Assembly: GCA_030831375.1 (NCBI GenBank)
Contig: JAURLF010000008.1
Location: 1 to 5,275, forward strand
Direction: 5' to 3'
DNA: 5,275 nucleotides
DNA from: Gaiellales bacterium
GTDB taxonomy: Bacteria; Actinomycetota; Thermoleophilia; Gaiellales; F1-60-MAGs149
Part shown: piece after piece, positions 1-5,275 of the stretch
Layout of the letters: every line of letters begins with the position of its first letter
How positions within the stretch are numbered: the stretch's first letter is position 1
Position numbers and translations under genes: made by a program
The notes under the pieces: generated by a model
The model's input: only the letters and a program-made list of their open reading frames with translations
Database searches by the model: none
Told to the model about the DNA's origin: nothing

Positions 1-212
1 GTCGCCCGCTCGCGCTCGACGAGGGACAGGGCCTCGCCCAACTGCCGCTTCAGCGCCGCGCGCTCGCGAGCGACCGCCTGGAAACGGTCGTAAGGCACTT
101 TGCCGCCGCGGGGCTCGTCGCCGTCGTCGTCGTCCTCGCGCGTACCGCCGCCGAGCGCCGCTTTGATCTTCGCGATCAGGTCGTCAGCCGACCCGCCCTG
201 ATTGTCCGCCAT
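1..212 (-). CDS. Probable phage scaffolding protein, N-terminal part (cut by the left window edge)
   Basis: An ATG at 212-210 opens a frame that stays open for 70 codons to the window edge, so only the N-terminus is visible. The start is well supported: a strong Shine-Dalgarno AGGAGGG lies 7 bases upstream, and the preceding gene stops 4 bases before the ATG. The visible protein has a short helical start (DDLIAKIKAALGG, about residues 10-22) and an acidic patch with four consecutive Asp (about 26-33). It continues with KVPYDRFQAVARERAALKRQL (about 38-58, quoted from K38), a charged, Ala/Leu/Glu/Arg-rich stretch that looks like the start of a coiled coil. A 'VPYxRF' segment leading into a long helix is common at the N-terminus of phage scaffolding and capsid-assembly proteins, which line the procapsid interior and leave before or during packaging. 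Position after portal and p127 fits this role. The scaffold call is inference; the rest of the gene and the capsid gene expected next are outside the window. Confidence 0.6.
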   Translation of the reverse strand, partial: MADNQGGSADDLIAKIKAALGGGTREDDDDGDEPRGGKVPYDRFQAVARERAALKRQLGEALSLVERERA

Positions 213-216
213 GTTC

Positions 217-600
217 CTACCCTCCTCGTGAACTCGTGAACTGCTCTCGTAGACGCCGCCCCGTCGGCGACCGGACGAAACGGTCGTACCACTCGGGCGC
301 CTCGCGTCGGACGACCGACAAGGCCCAACGCACCCCGGCATCGCCGCCCCAGAGTTGCCAGGCCTGCCAGCCTTTCCCCTGGTCGTCCCAGGTCGCGCCC
401 TCGCGGTCGATCAGGTGCCGCGCGAAGTAGCGCAGCATGCGGAGGACCGTGTCGAGGCTCAGGTTGCGCCGGCCGGCCAGGTCGCGCGCTCGCGCGAGAC
501 CGACCGCCGTCCCGCCGCGCTGGGAGGGCGGCTTACTCGCGCGGACCTCTAGCCCCCGCGCCGCAGCCCGCGCCACTCCGAGCGGCGGCCGCAGCGGCAT
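217..600 (-). CDS. Small phage-associated protein of unknown role between portal and scaffold (127 aa)
   Basis: The ATG at 600-598 shares one base with the portal stop codon (TGATG), so translation is probably coupled; a GGGG run lies 7 bases upstream. The gene ends in TAG at 219-217. The protein is basic at its N-terminus. It then has a conserved-looking core: GGTAVGLARARDLAGRR (about 29-45), LSLDTVLRMLRYFARHLID (47-65), and WQLWGGDAGVRWA (81-93). From memory, proteins and domains with this layout (a 'vARARDLaN' segment, a 'TVxRMxxYFxRH' helix, then 'WLLWGGDaGxxWA') recur in phage head modules, alone or attached to other head proteins, usually without a known function. The middle resembles a short helix-turn-helix followed by a Trp-rich helix, so nucleic-acid or head-protein binding is possible but unproven. 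No signal peptide, membrane segment or protease motif is seen. It occupies the place where many phages carry a prohead protease, but has nothing resembling one. The gene call is secure; the function is unknown. Confidence 0.8.
   Translation of the reverse strand: MPLRPPLGVARAAARGLEVRASKPPSQRGGTAVGLARARDLAGRRNLSLDTVLRMLRYFARHLIDREGATWDDQGKGWQAWQLWGGDAGVRWALSVVRREAPEWYDRFVRSPTGRRLREQFTSSRGG
220..226 (-). promoter_or_regulatory. Strong Shine-Dalgarno sequence for the scaffold gene
   Basis: The minus strand reads AGGAGGG, separated from the ATG at 212 by 7 bases. It is the best ribosome-binding site in the window. It also encodes the last Arg-Gly-Gly residues of the upstream 127-residue protein, so it lies inside that gene's coding end. 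High translation fits a scaffold, which is needed in hundreds of copies per procapsid. Confidence 0.8.
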
Positions 601-2027
601 CAGCGGTCCCCGTCCGACGCGAGCATGCCGAGCGCCTCAGTCACGGCCTCCAGCGCGGCCCGCAGCAGCTCAGGGGACGGGGCCTCGGCCGCGAGGGCCT
701 CGTCCAGGGCCGACCGCGCGCCCTCCAGCTCGGCCGCCGCGTCGTCCGCCGACCCGTCGCCCGCCGCAGCCGCCTCGAACTCCTCGGCGACCTCGGGCCC
801 GTACAGCACGGGGTAGGCCGTCTCGGGCAGCGTGCTCCCCGTCTCGCGGTTGATCACCGCCGACACCCGCCGCAGCACAAGGCCGTCGTGCGCGCGGCAG
901 TCCGGGTAGGTCGCGGCGACCGCCTCGGCCAGCGCCCGCCGCTCGGTCTCGGTCGGCTCCCCGCCCGTCTGCGCCGCCGACACCGGAAGCCCCATCGCCG
1001 ACACGAGCTGCTCGGCGTAGGACCGGATTGCAGTGTGCAGCGGCAGCGGGTCGAAGCCCGGCCCGAACTGATGCAGCATGCCGGGCCGCTCCGGGTCAAT
1101 GTGCCGCCATCGCAGCACCGACTCGGGCCCGACCGAGATCCCGGCTTGCATTGTGTCCGACCGGCTGTCCATGCCCTCCAGCTCCAGGCCGATCGCGTTC
1201 CGCTGCGGCCAGCCGGCGTCGCGGACCGCCGCGCCCCAGTGCGTGTAGAGCGCGCAGGTGCGCAGCGTGCCCTCGACGAGCTCGATTCCCTCGTACGGGC
1301 CGCGAGGGTCGCCGCTGATCACGATCCGATGGAAGGGCCGCCCGTCGGCGTAGCGCCACGGGTACGCGCGCGCCGCCGCTGCCGCCTCGTCGCCGAGGGC
1401 CTCCTCGGTCACGTCCTCGTCGCCCCGGAGCACCGCGAAGACCGGCGCGTCGAGGTCGGTCAGGTCGTAGACGTCTTCGACCTCGGCCAGGTCGCGACCG
1501 AGTCGCCGGAGCCGCCGATGCCGGATGACGGTCGGCGCCTGCGGGTCGTCGGAGTGGTACTCAACGGCCAGGGCCTCGGGGGGGATCGCCTCCAAGAACG
1601 GGCGCTCCGACGCGGCGCTCCACCCAATGAGCGTCCCAGCCCAGTTCGCCGCGAGCCGGTAGCGGAGGACCTCGGCCGACACAGCCGACATGCGCGTCGG
1701 CATCGGCCGCGCCCCGATCCGCCCGTACCGCGCGACGGTCGTCCGCGCGCTCGCGTCGCCGAGCGCGAAGGCCAGCTCCTCGGGCAGCCCGAAGACCGCC
1801 GGCGGCGTCCGGTACGCAGTCCCGCGCCGCTCGACGTACGCGCGGAGCGGGTTCATCGACAGGTCGACAGGGCCGAGCTCGCGGGCCCGGTCGCCCATCT
1901 CCTGTCGCGTCCGCAGCCGGACGTCCTCGACGTGCATCCCCCGCAGGATGCGAATGCGCAGGGCCGCCTCCTCGCGCGGCGTGCGCTTGACCGCCGGCTG
2001 AAACCCGTAGCCGAGGACGCTGATCAT
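600..2027 (-). CDS. Phage portal protein (475 aa)
   Basis: This is the likely portal, which as a family forms a dodecameric ring at one capsid vertex, serves as the DNA entry channel, and docks the terminase and later the tail. The start is the ATG at 2027: an in-frame TAG lies at 2048-2046, no other start codon falls between, and a GGGGG run sits 5 bases upstream. Supporting features are gene order directly after the large terminase, a length normal for portals, and typical segments. These are a helical region with MNPLRAYVERRGTAYRTPP (58-76), an A/L-rich region with W129 and W136 (115-140), a beta-rich stretch VEDVYDLTDLDAPVFAVLRG (183-202), and YPWRYADGRPFHRIVISGDP (222-241). The family-like pattern 'YPWR-x-x-DG-x-PF' precedes a long helical part (250-390). 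The C-terminus (about 411-475) is rich in Ala, Glu and Asp and predicted helical, as in portal crown/barrel tails. I recognise the fold by pattern and context rather than one diagnostic motif. Less likely alternatives are a minor head protein or a portal fused to an extra domain. Confidence 0.78.
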   Translation of the reverse strand: MISVLGYGFQPAVKRTPREEAALRIRILRGMHVEDVRLRTRQEMGDRARELGPVDLSMNPLRAYVERRGTAYRTPPAVFGLPEELAFALGDASARTTVARYGRIGARPMPTRMSAVSAEVLRYRLAANWAGTLIGWSAASERPFLEAIPPEALAVEYHSDDPQAPTVIRHRRLRRLGRDLAEVEDVYDLTDLDAPVFAVLRGDEDVTEEALGDEAAAAARAYPWRYADGRPFHRIVISGDPRGPYEGIELVEGTLRTCALYTHWGAAVRDAGWPQRNAIGLELEGMDSRSDTMQAGISVGPESVLRWRHIDPERPGMLHQFGPGFDPLPLHTAIRSYAEQLVSAMGLPVSAAQTGGEPTETERRALAEAVAATYPDCRAHDGLVLRRVSAVINRETGSTLPETAYPVLYGPEVAEEFEAAAAGDGSADDAAAELEGARSALDEALAAEAPSPELLRAALEAVTEALGMLASDGDR

Positions 2028-2070
2028 GGAGACCCCCGGGAGAGGCTACCACGCGGAGGAAGGGCCGGCA

Positions 2071-3510
2071 TCATCGCGACCGCCCCTCCAGCAGCGGGAC
2101 GGCGATGTACCGAAGCCCGTCGAGCCCGTGTTTGTACGGGTCCGACGGCGACGTGCTCCCCTGCCACCCGGCGAAGTCCGCGTGTAGCAGGGTGCAGCGC
2201 GACGAGACGGTGATGCGCGGCGTCTCGTCGACCATCAGCCGGTGAAGCATCAAGCTACCCTCCCAGACCGAGCCCTCGTACTTTCGCGGGGTTTTCATGT
2301 GCCGGAGCGACGCGGGGAGCTGCTCGGTCCAGCCCCGGCGCTCCGTGCCGATCCCGAGCTCGGCCGCCATCGCCTCCAGAAACGCGCGGTTCGACATCGC
2401 GCCGCCGCGATGGTCGCCATGATGCGCGCGGTCTCCGATCCAGAGGTCGACGTCGCCGGGCTCCAGGCCGGACCGGGCCAGCATGTCGATTACGCCCCGC
2501 GCCGCGCCTCGGGGCGTCGTCCGATCCGTGCTCGCGTACTCGTCGAGGACCCACAGGTGAGCGTGAAGCCCCCGCCGCGCCGACGCGACGAGGACGGCGC
2601 GCTGCGTGCCCGGCTTCGGGCCGTGGTCGATGCCGACGCCGACGACCGCGCCGACCGGCGGCGCCTCGTCGCGGATCAGGTGCGGACCCCACGCGCTGAA
2701 GTAGGCCGTCTCGCGGCGCGGCGTCCGCGACCGCCCCATCCGCATGTCGGCCTCCAGCGCGCTCAACCCGGCTTCGTGCTCGGCGATGTCCCGCGCCGAG
2801 AGCCAGGGCAGCTCGACGAGGCCGCCCCGCGGAGTCACCGCGTCGAGGGTGAGGGGCGTATGGATCTCGCCGACGTGCGGCAGGCTCGGGTCGTCGACCA
2901 GCTTCCAGAGGTACTGGACGTCCGACGCCGTCCCCAGGGTCGGCGTGAACCCGACGTACATGCGGCCGCCGCGCCCGAGCAGACGGGGCCACAGCTCGTT
3001 GTGCACCGACTCCGGCAAGGGCTCGTCGGAGATCACGACCTCGGCGCGCGGGCCCGCGAGGTTCTCGGCGTCGAACACGCCGAGGACCAGCGTCGAACCG
3101 GCGCCCGGCCCGCCGACGACGTCGTAGACCGGCATTCGCTGCCCCTTGACCATGCCGGACTGAAACCGGATCTTCGGGCCGAACCACGACGAAGGGACGG
3201 TCGCGAAGAGGTACTCAAGCGTGACGCCGAGCTGCTTGTAGGTGTTCCCGACGAGCATGACGGTCCGCTTGCGCGTCGTCTGCCACGGCAGAAGCCCGCC
3301 GAGCGCACGCCGCGTCACCTCGGCCAGCGCCACCGACTTGCCGATCCCGTTCGCCCCCCACCACACGGTCAACTTGAAAGGCGAGTCGAAGAGCTGCTGC
3401 TGGGGCCGGGTCCAGTGGGCCGGCGCCCGACCGTGCAGGGCCGCCCGCGCCGAGAGCGTCTCGGCGTCGAGGACCAGGCCGGGGACGGGGCCGACGAGAG
3501 GGGCCGTCAT
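2071..3510 (-). CDS. Terminase large subunit, packaging ATPase and nuclease (479 aa)
   Basis: This is the DNA-packaging motor: its ATPase drives DNA into the procapsid and its nuclease cuts the concatemer. The chosen start, ATG at 3510, overlaps the methyltransferase stop as ATGA, and a GGGG run lies 8 bases upstream. The frame could be extended to 3570, but that would run 60 bases into the methyltransferase gene. The ATPase domain has Walker A WWGANGIGKS (50-59, K58), Walker B AEVVISDEP (156-164, D162 with catalytic E163), and a coupling motif MYVGFTPT (184-191). The RNase H-like nuclease has the expected acidic residues: D295 in GIDHG, D323/E324 in VLDEY, D360 in WIGDR, and D464 in KHGLDGLRY. 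The C-terminal 'H-x-x-D-x-x-R-Y' pattern is characteristic of large terminases. Length is normal and both domains look intact, so the enzyme is probably active. It is flanked by small terminase and methyltransferase upstream and portal downstream. Headful or cohesive-end packaging cannot be decided from this sequence. Confidence 0.93.
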   Translation of the reverse strand: MTAPLVGPVPGLVLDAETLSARAALHGRAPAHWTRPQQQLFDSPFKLTVWWGANGIGKSVALAEVTRRALGGLLPWQTTRKRTVMLVGNTYKQLGVTLEYLFATVPSSWFGPKIRFQSGMVKGQRMPVYDVVGGPGAGSTLVLGVFDAENLAGPRAEVVISDEPLPESVHNELWPRLLGRGGRMYVGFTPTLGTASDVQYLWKLVDDPSLPHVGEIHTPLTLDAVTPRGGLVELPWLSARDIAEHEAGLSALEADMRMGRSRTPRRETAYFSAWGPHLIRDEAPPVGAVVGVGIDHGPKPGTQRAVLVASARRGLHAHLWVLDEYASTDRTTPRGAARGVIDMLARSGLEPGDVDLWIGDRAHHGDHRGGAMSNRAFLEAMAAELGIGTERRGWTEQLPASLRHMKTPRKYEGSVWEGSLMLHRLMVDETPRITVSSRCTLLHADFAGWQGSTSPSDPYKHGLDGLRYIAVPLLEGRSR

Positions 3511-4565
3511 GCGAAGAGCCCCGCCTGCACCGAGGGGCGCCACGCGGGCGTCTCGGAGAGCGTCAACCATTCGGCCTGCTGCCGGCTAAACGTCCGCTTC
3601 TGCCCCTGCCTTTCACCGTCGATGCGTACCGCGTGCCAACCGTCCGCCGTCAGTTCCGGGATGGGCTCCGCTTCGGAGATGCACACGCGCGCCCCGGCCG
3701 CCTGCCAGCGCCGGGCGAGGGTCACGACCTCGGAGCGCGGGAGGTCCGATGCGTAGCCCGTGGTCCCGACGTACGGCGGGTCCATGTAGCAGACGGTCCC
3801 GGGCGGGAGCGCGGGCGGGTGGACGTCGCGGGCGTCGGGGGCGATGGTCGCGGGGAGGGTCGGGGCGCGGCTAAGCGCCGCGGCCGGCGTGTCGAGTTGG
3901 TACCGCGTTGTCCCTGACGGAGCGACCATCGGCAGGAAGTCGCCATCGTTTCCGGGCGAGGCCTGCGGCATTGTTCGCACGCGCAGCACCGCCCACCGCG
4001 CCACCTCCCGCGGGTCCACCGTCCGGGCGTCGGGGTGGATGGTCGCGGGCATCTCCGACAATCCATCCCATGCGGCCGCTTCGGTCGCCACGCTGCGCCC
4101 GTTGCCGCCGTGATGCGTAGCCGTCGCCGGCTGCGGATAGACCACGCCAGCGTTGAAGCCGCTCTCTGGCTCGCCGCGCCGAAACGACCACGCGCCCAAC
4201 ACCTGCCACCGCGCCACCTCCGCACCCGTCGCCGGCAGCACAGGCGGCCCCTCTGCCCGCAGGCGCTCCCAGAGCGCGCGCGGCTCTTCGTCCGACCATG
4301 AACGGATGATGGCCGCCGCCGCCCGAGCGAGGTCGGCATCCCGGTACGCCTCCAGCAAGAGGCGCACGCCCGGGTCCGGCTCGCACCAAAGGTAGTGCGC
4401 GGCGCGGGCGCCCGGGGCCAAGCCGAGCACGCGCAGGATGGCATCGGCGTACCCGGTCTTCGCGCCCATGCGCGACACGGGCGGGCGCGCACCCCGGGCA
4501 TGGAGACGCAGGCTAAGGGCGGCGGTGCCGGCGCACAACTCGACGAAGAGAGGGACAGGGCCCAT
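3507..4565 (-). CDS. D12-like adenine-N6 DNA methyltransferase (352 aa)
   Basis: This predicted enzyme transfers a methyl group from S-adenosylmethionine to adenine in DNA. Evidence is the catalytic motif IV YMDPPYVGTTGYA (260-272, DPPY at 262-265), and the SAM-binding motif-I-like FVELCAGTAALSL (7-19). A motif-X-like VSRMGAKTGYADAIL (30-44) and an acidic YLWCEPD (58-64, possible motif II) follow. The region 105-255 is the likely target-recognition part and holds imperfect repeats. ISEAEP (296-301) after the DPPY strand and GQKRTFSRQQAEWLTL (321-336) near the end resemble the later Dam-family segments. The start ATG at 4565 shares one base with the upstream stop (TGATG), with a GGGGG run 7 bases ahead; a GTG immediately upstream is possible. 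Extending to 4643 would run 78 bases into the small terminase gene. Dam enzymes usually have motif X before motif I, so the order here is unusual. DPPY predicts adenine rather than cytosine modification, but the target sequence is not readable. No restriction endonuclease gene is nearby, which suits a solitary phage methylase. Confidence 0.85.
   Translation of the reverse strand: MGPVPLFVELCAGTAALSLRLHARGARPPVSRMGAKTGYADAILRVLGLAPGARAAHYLWCEPDPGVRLLLEAYRDADLARAAAAIIRSWSDEEPRALWERLRAEGPPVLPATGAEVARWQVLGAWSFRRGEPESGFNAGVVYPQPATATHHGGNGRSVATEAAAWDGLSEMPATIHPDARTVDPREVARWAVLRVRTMPQASPGNDGDFLPMVAPSGTTRYQLDTPAAALSRAPTLPATIAPDARDVHPPALPPGTVCYMDPPYVGTTGYASDLPRSEVVTLARRWQAAGARVCISEAEPIPELTADGWHAVRIDGERQGQKRTFSRQQAEWLTLSETPAWRPSVQAGLFA
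3830..3854. repeat. Direct repeat R1, copy a, inside the methyltransferase gene
   Basis: The 25-base segment matches 4025-4049 at 23 of 25 positions, the differences being two adjacent bases. The copies are 195 bases (65 codons) apart and in the same frame. They encode the protein repeat PATIxPDARxV: residues 239-248 here and 174-183 in the other copy. Confidence 0.8.
3993..4008. repeat. Direct repeat R2, copy a (16 bases, exact)
   Basis: The 16 bases are identical to 4206-4221, 213 bases (71 codons) apart and in the same frame. Both encode EVARW (residues 187-191 here, 116-120 in the other copy), followed in both cases by x-V-L. Confidence 0.75.
4025..4049. repeat. Direct repeat R1, copy b, inside the methyltransferase gene
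   Basis: Partner of the repeat at 3830-3854. It encodes MPATIHPDARTV in the probable target-recognition region of the methyltransferase. Confidence 0.8.
4206..4221. repeat. Direct repeat R2, copy b (16 bases, exact)
   Basis: Partner of 3993-4008. It encodes EVARW at residues 116-120 of the methyltransferase. With R1 it suggests that a unit of roughly 62-65 residues starting at [LM]PAT was duplicated. Confidence 0.75.
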
Positions 4566-5224
4566 CACGCCGCCCCCGCCCGGCCGATCTCCAGCTCGCC
4601 ATCCGCCCGCGCGCGCAGGACCAGCCGCTTCCGCCGCAGCCACTCGGCGACGAAGACCTCAAGGTCGGGGTCGGTCATCTCCCGCGCCGACGTATCGAGC
4701 TGCTCGCGCCACTCGGCCGGGGTGTAGTCGGCCGCCGTGCGCGCCGGCTTCTCCTCGCTGCGCCGCAGCTCGTGGTAGCGGTCGAGCGCCGCCTGGGTCT
4801 GCTTGGCCGCGGCGACGTACGCGGCCGAGCCCGGGTCGGCCTCGTCGAGCGTCCGCTGCAGCCGGGCGATGAGCGCGGCCTGCGCGGCGGCCGGCGACAG
4901 GTCGACGAGGGACGGGGCCTCCTCCCGCGGGGGCGGCGCCGTGCGGAGGGGGCGCCACGTCGACACGTCGGGCGCGGCGTCCGAGGGCGCGGGCGCGTCG
5001 GCGGGCGGGCGGCCGGTCGGGCGGCGGATGGGCTTGACCAGGCCGTCCCTCACCAGTTGGAGCCGGACGTTCGCGACGTAGTCGACCAGCCGCTTCCGCT
5101 CCTCGCCCATGCCGGCGCCGGGTGCGAGCACGGTCACCGCCGCGGCGGCCGACTGGCCGGTCTCGACGAGGTGACGGATGACAAGGTCGCGGTCAAGTGG
5201 GGCGGCGCGGCCGGGGCGAGGCAT
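4565..5224 (-). CDS. Probable terminase small subunit (219 aa)
   Basis: Small terminases bind the packaging-initiation site as ring oligomers and hand the DNA to the large subunit. This call rests mainly on position, two genes ahead of the large terminase in one coupled operon, and on layout. The N-terminal part (about 11-63, DRDLVIRHLVETG to RLQLVRDGLVKP) is helical and winged-helix-like. It is joined by a Pro/Ala-rich linker (about 64-104, including RRPTGRPPADAPAP) to a helical segment (about 109-155, AALIARLQRTLDEADPGS then AAKQTQAALDRYHELRR). That segment resembles the oligomerisation helices of small terminases. A final charged helix (about 170-205, with EWREQL and FVAEWLRRKRLVLRAR) may contact the large subunit. 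I chose ATG 5224 because GGAG lies 6 bases upstream. An alternative ATG at 5242 adds six residues and has no Shine-Dalgarno, but it would form an ATGA overlap with a frame entering from the right edge. No single diagnostic motif is present; another DNA-binding packaging protein is possible. Confidence 0.62.
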   Translation of the reverse strand: MPRPGRAAPLDRDLVIRHLVETGQSAAAAVTVLAPGAGMGEERKRLVDYVANVRLQLVRDGLVKPIRRPTGRPPADAPAPSDAAPDVSTWRPLRTAPPPREEAPSLVDLSPAAAQAALIARLQRTLDEADPGSAAYVAAAKQTQAALDRYHELRRSEEKPARTAADYTPAEWREQLDTSAREMTDPDLEVFVAEWLRRKRLVLRARADGELEIGRAGAA

Positions 5225-5275
5225 TCGTGACTCCGGGGTCATCTATGGGGGGGTCGGGTGCGGAGACTACGCCAC
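5225..5275 (-). other. Edge segment upstream of the small terminase gene
   Basis: These 51 bases hold no recognisable gene. On the minus strand one frame from the window edge stops quickly (TAG after two codons). A second runs 11 codons and ends in a TGA overlapping the ATG at 5242. The third continues to about 5195 inside the small terminase gene. Either of the last two could be the tail of an unseen upstream gene. A run of seven G (plus strand, 5247-5253) lies here. No promoter boxes or terminator hairpin are evident. Confidence 0.4.
5231..5234 (-). promoter_or_regulatory. Shine-Dalgarno GGAG that favours the 5224 start of the small terminase gene
   Basis: GGAG on the minus strand stands 6 bases before the ATG at 5224. 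The alternative ATG at 5242 is preceded by a C-rich stretch and TAG, with no purine-rich site. Confidence 0.6.

Noticed and set aside
121..131. Short gtc trinucleotide repeat as a microsatellite or slippage site
   Set aside because: It encodes four Asp in the acidic N-terminal part of the scaffold candidate; too short to be more than an acidic tract.
2028..2070. Terminator or promoter in the 43-base gap between large terminase and portal
   Set aside because: No hairpin followed by a T-run and no -35/-10-like pair could be seen; only a G-rich ribosome-binding site is supported.
888..2213. A 441-codon open frame on the plus strand opposite the portal
   Set aside because: Also low-complexity Arg/Pro/Ala sequence with no recognisable domain; the portal frame explains the region.
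2255..3187. A 310-codon minus-strand frame inside the large terminase
   Set aside because: A shifted-frame shadow of the terminase with an Arg-rich composition. The ATPase and nuclease motifs are continuous in the main frame, so there is no sign of a frameshift.
3511..3570. N-terminal extension of the large terminase to an ATG at 3570
   Set aside because: It would overlap the methyltransferase by a further 60 bases; the ATGA overlap and G-rich site favour 3510.
2242..3756. A 504-codon open frame on the plus strand opposite the large terminase
   Set aside because: It is a mirror frame produced by high-GC codon use. The translation is Arg/Pro/Ala-rich with no motifs, while the minus strand carries complete terminase motifs and tight gene junctions.
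3722..4501. Long alternative minus-strand frames inside the methyltransferase, including the one at 3871-4389
   Set aside because: Shadow frames in GC-rich DNA; the methyltransferase motifs from SAM loop to DPPY are in one unbroken frame.
4566..4643. N-terminal extension of the methyltransferase to an ATG at 4643
   Set aside because: It would overlap the small terminase gene by 78 bases and add a Gly/Ala/Arg-rich tail; the TGATG start at 4565 places the SAM motif at the usual distance from the N-terminus.
1..5275. Defence island, CRISPR array, toxin-antitoxin pair, retron or insertion sequence
   Set aside because: No regularly spaced repeats, reverse transcriptase, transposase, nuclease-methylase pair or terminal inverted repeats were seen; the genes form an ordinary phage packaging module.

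Overview
The window reads as the packaging and early head-assembly module of a tailed bacteriophage or prophage (Caudoviricetes type) with very G+C-rich DNA and codons dominated by G/C at the third position. The Shine-Dalgarno sequences, the strongest being AGGAGGG, point to a bacterial host with a high-GC genome. Nothing in the window identifies the host genus or shows whether the phage is free or integrated.

All six supported genes lie on the minus strand, so transcription runs from high to low coordinates. In that order they are: a probable small terminase subunit (5224-4565), a D12-like adenine DNA methyltransferase (4565-3507), the large terminase ATPase/nuclease (3510-2071), a portal protein (2027-600), a 127-residue phage-associated protein (600-217), and the start of a probable scaffolding protein (212 to past the left edge). 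Three of the five junctions overlap by 1 or 4 bases (TGATG or ATGA), one has a 4-base gap, and the longest gap is 43 bases. This indicates a single, translationally coupled transcript. No stretch over 300 bases lacks a gene. The last ~50 bases at the right edge are the leader of the small terminase gene or the tail of an unseen upstream gene.

The genes fit one pathway. The small terminase recognises phage DNA, and the large terminase cuts it and pumps it through the portal ring into a procapsid that forms around the scaffold. The methyltransferase sits between the two terminase genes. It could protect phage DNA from restriction or mark the packaging site, but the sequence does not show which.

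The most distinctive parts are the methyltransferase and the gene between portal and scaffold. The methyltransferase has its motif-I-like segment before a motif-X-like segment, and its middle region contains imperfect repeats visible in both protein and DNA. The gene between portal and scaffold is a small protein of unknown role, at a position where many phages carry a prohead protease. No defence system, CRISPR array, RNA gene or insertion sequence was found.
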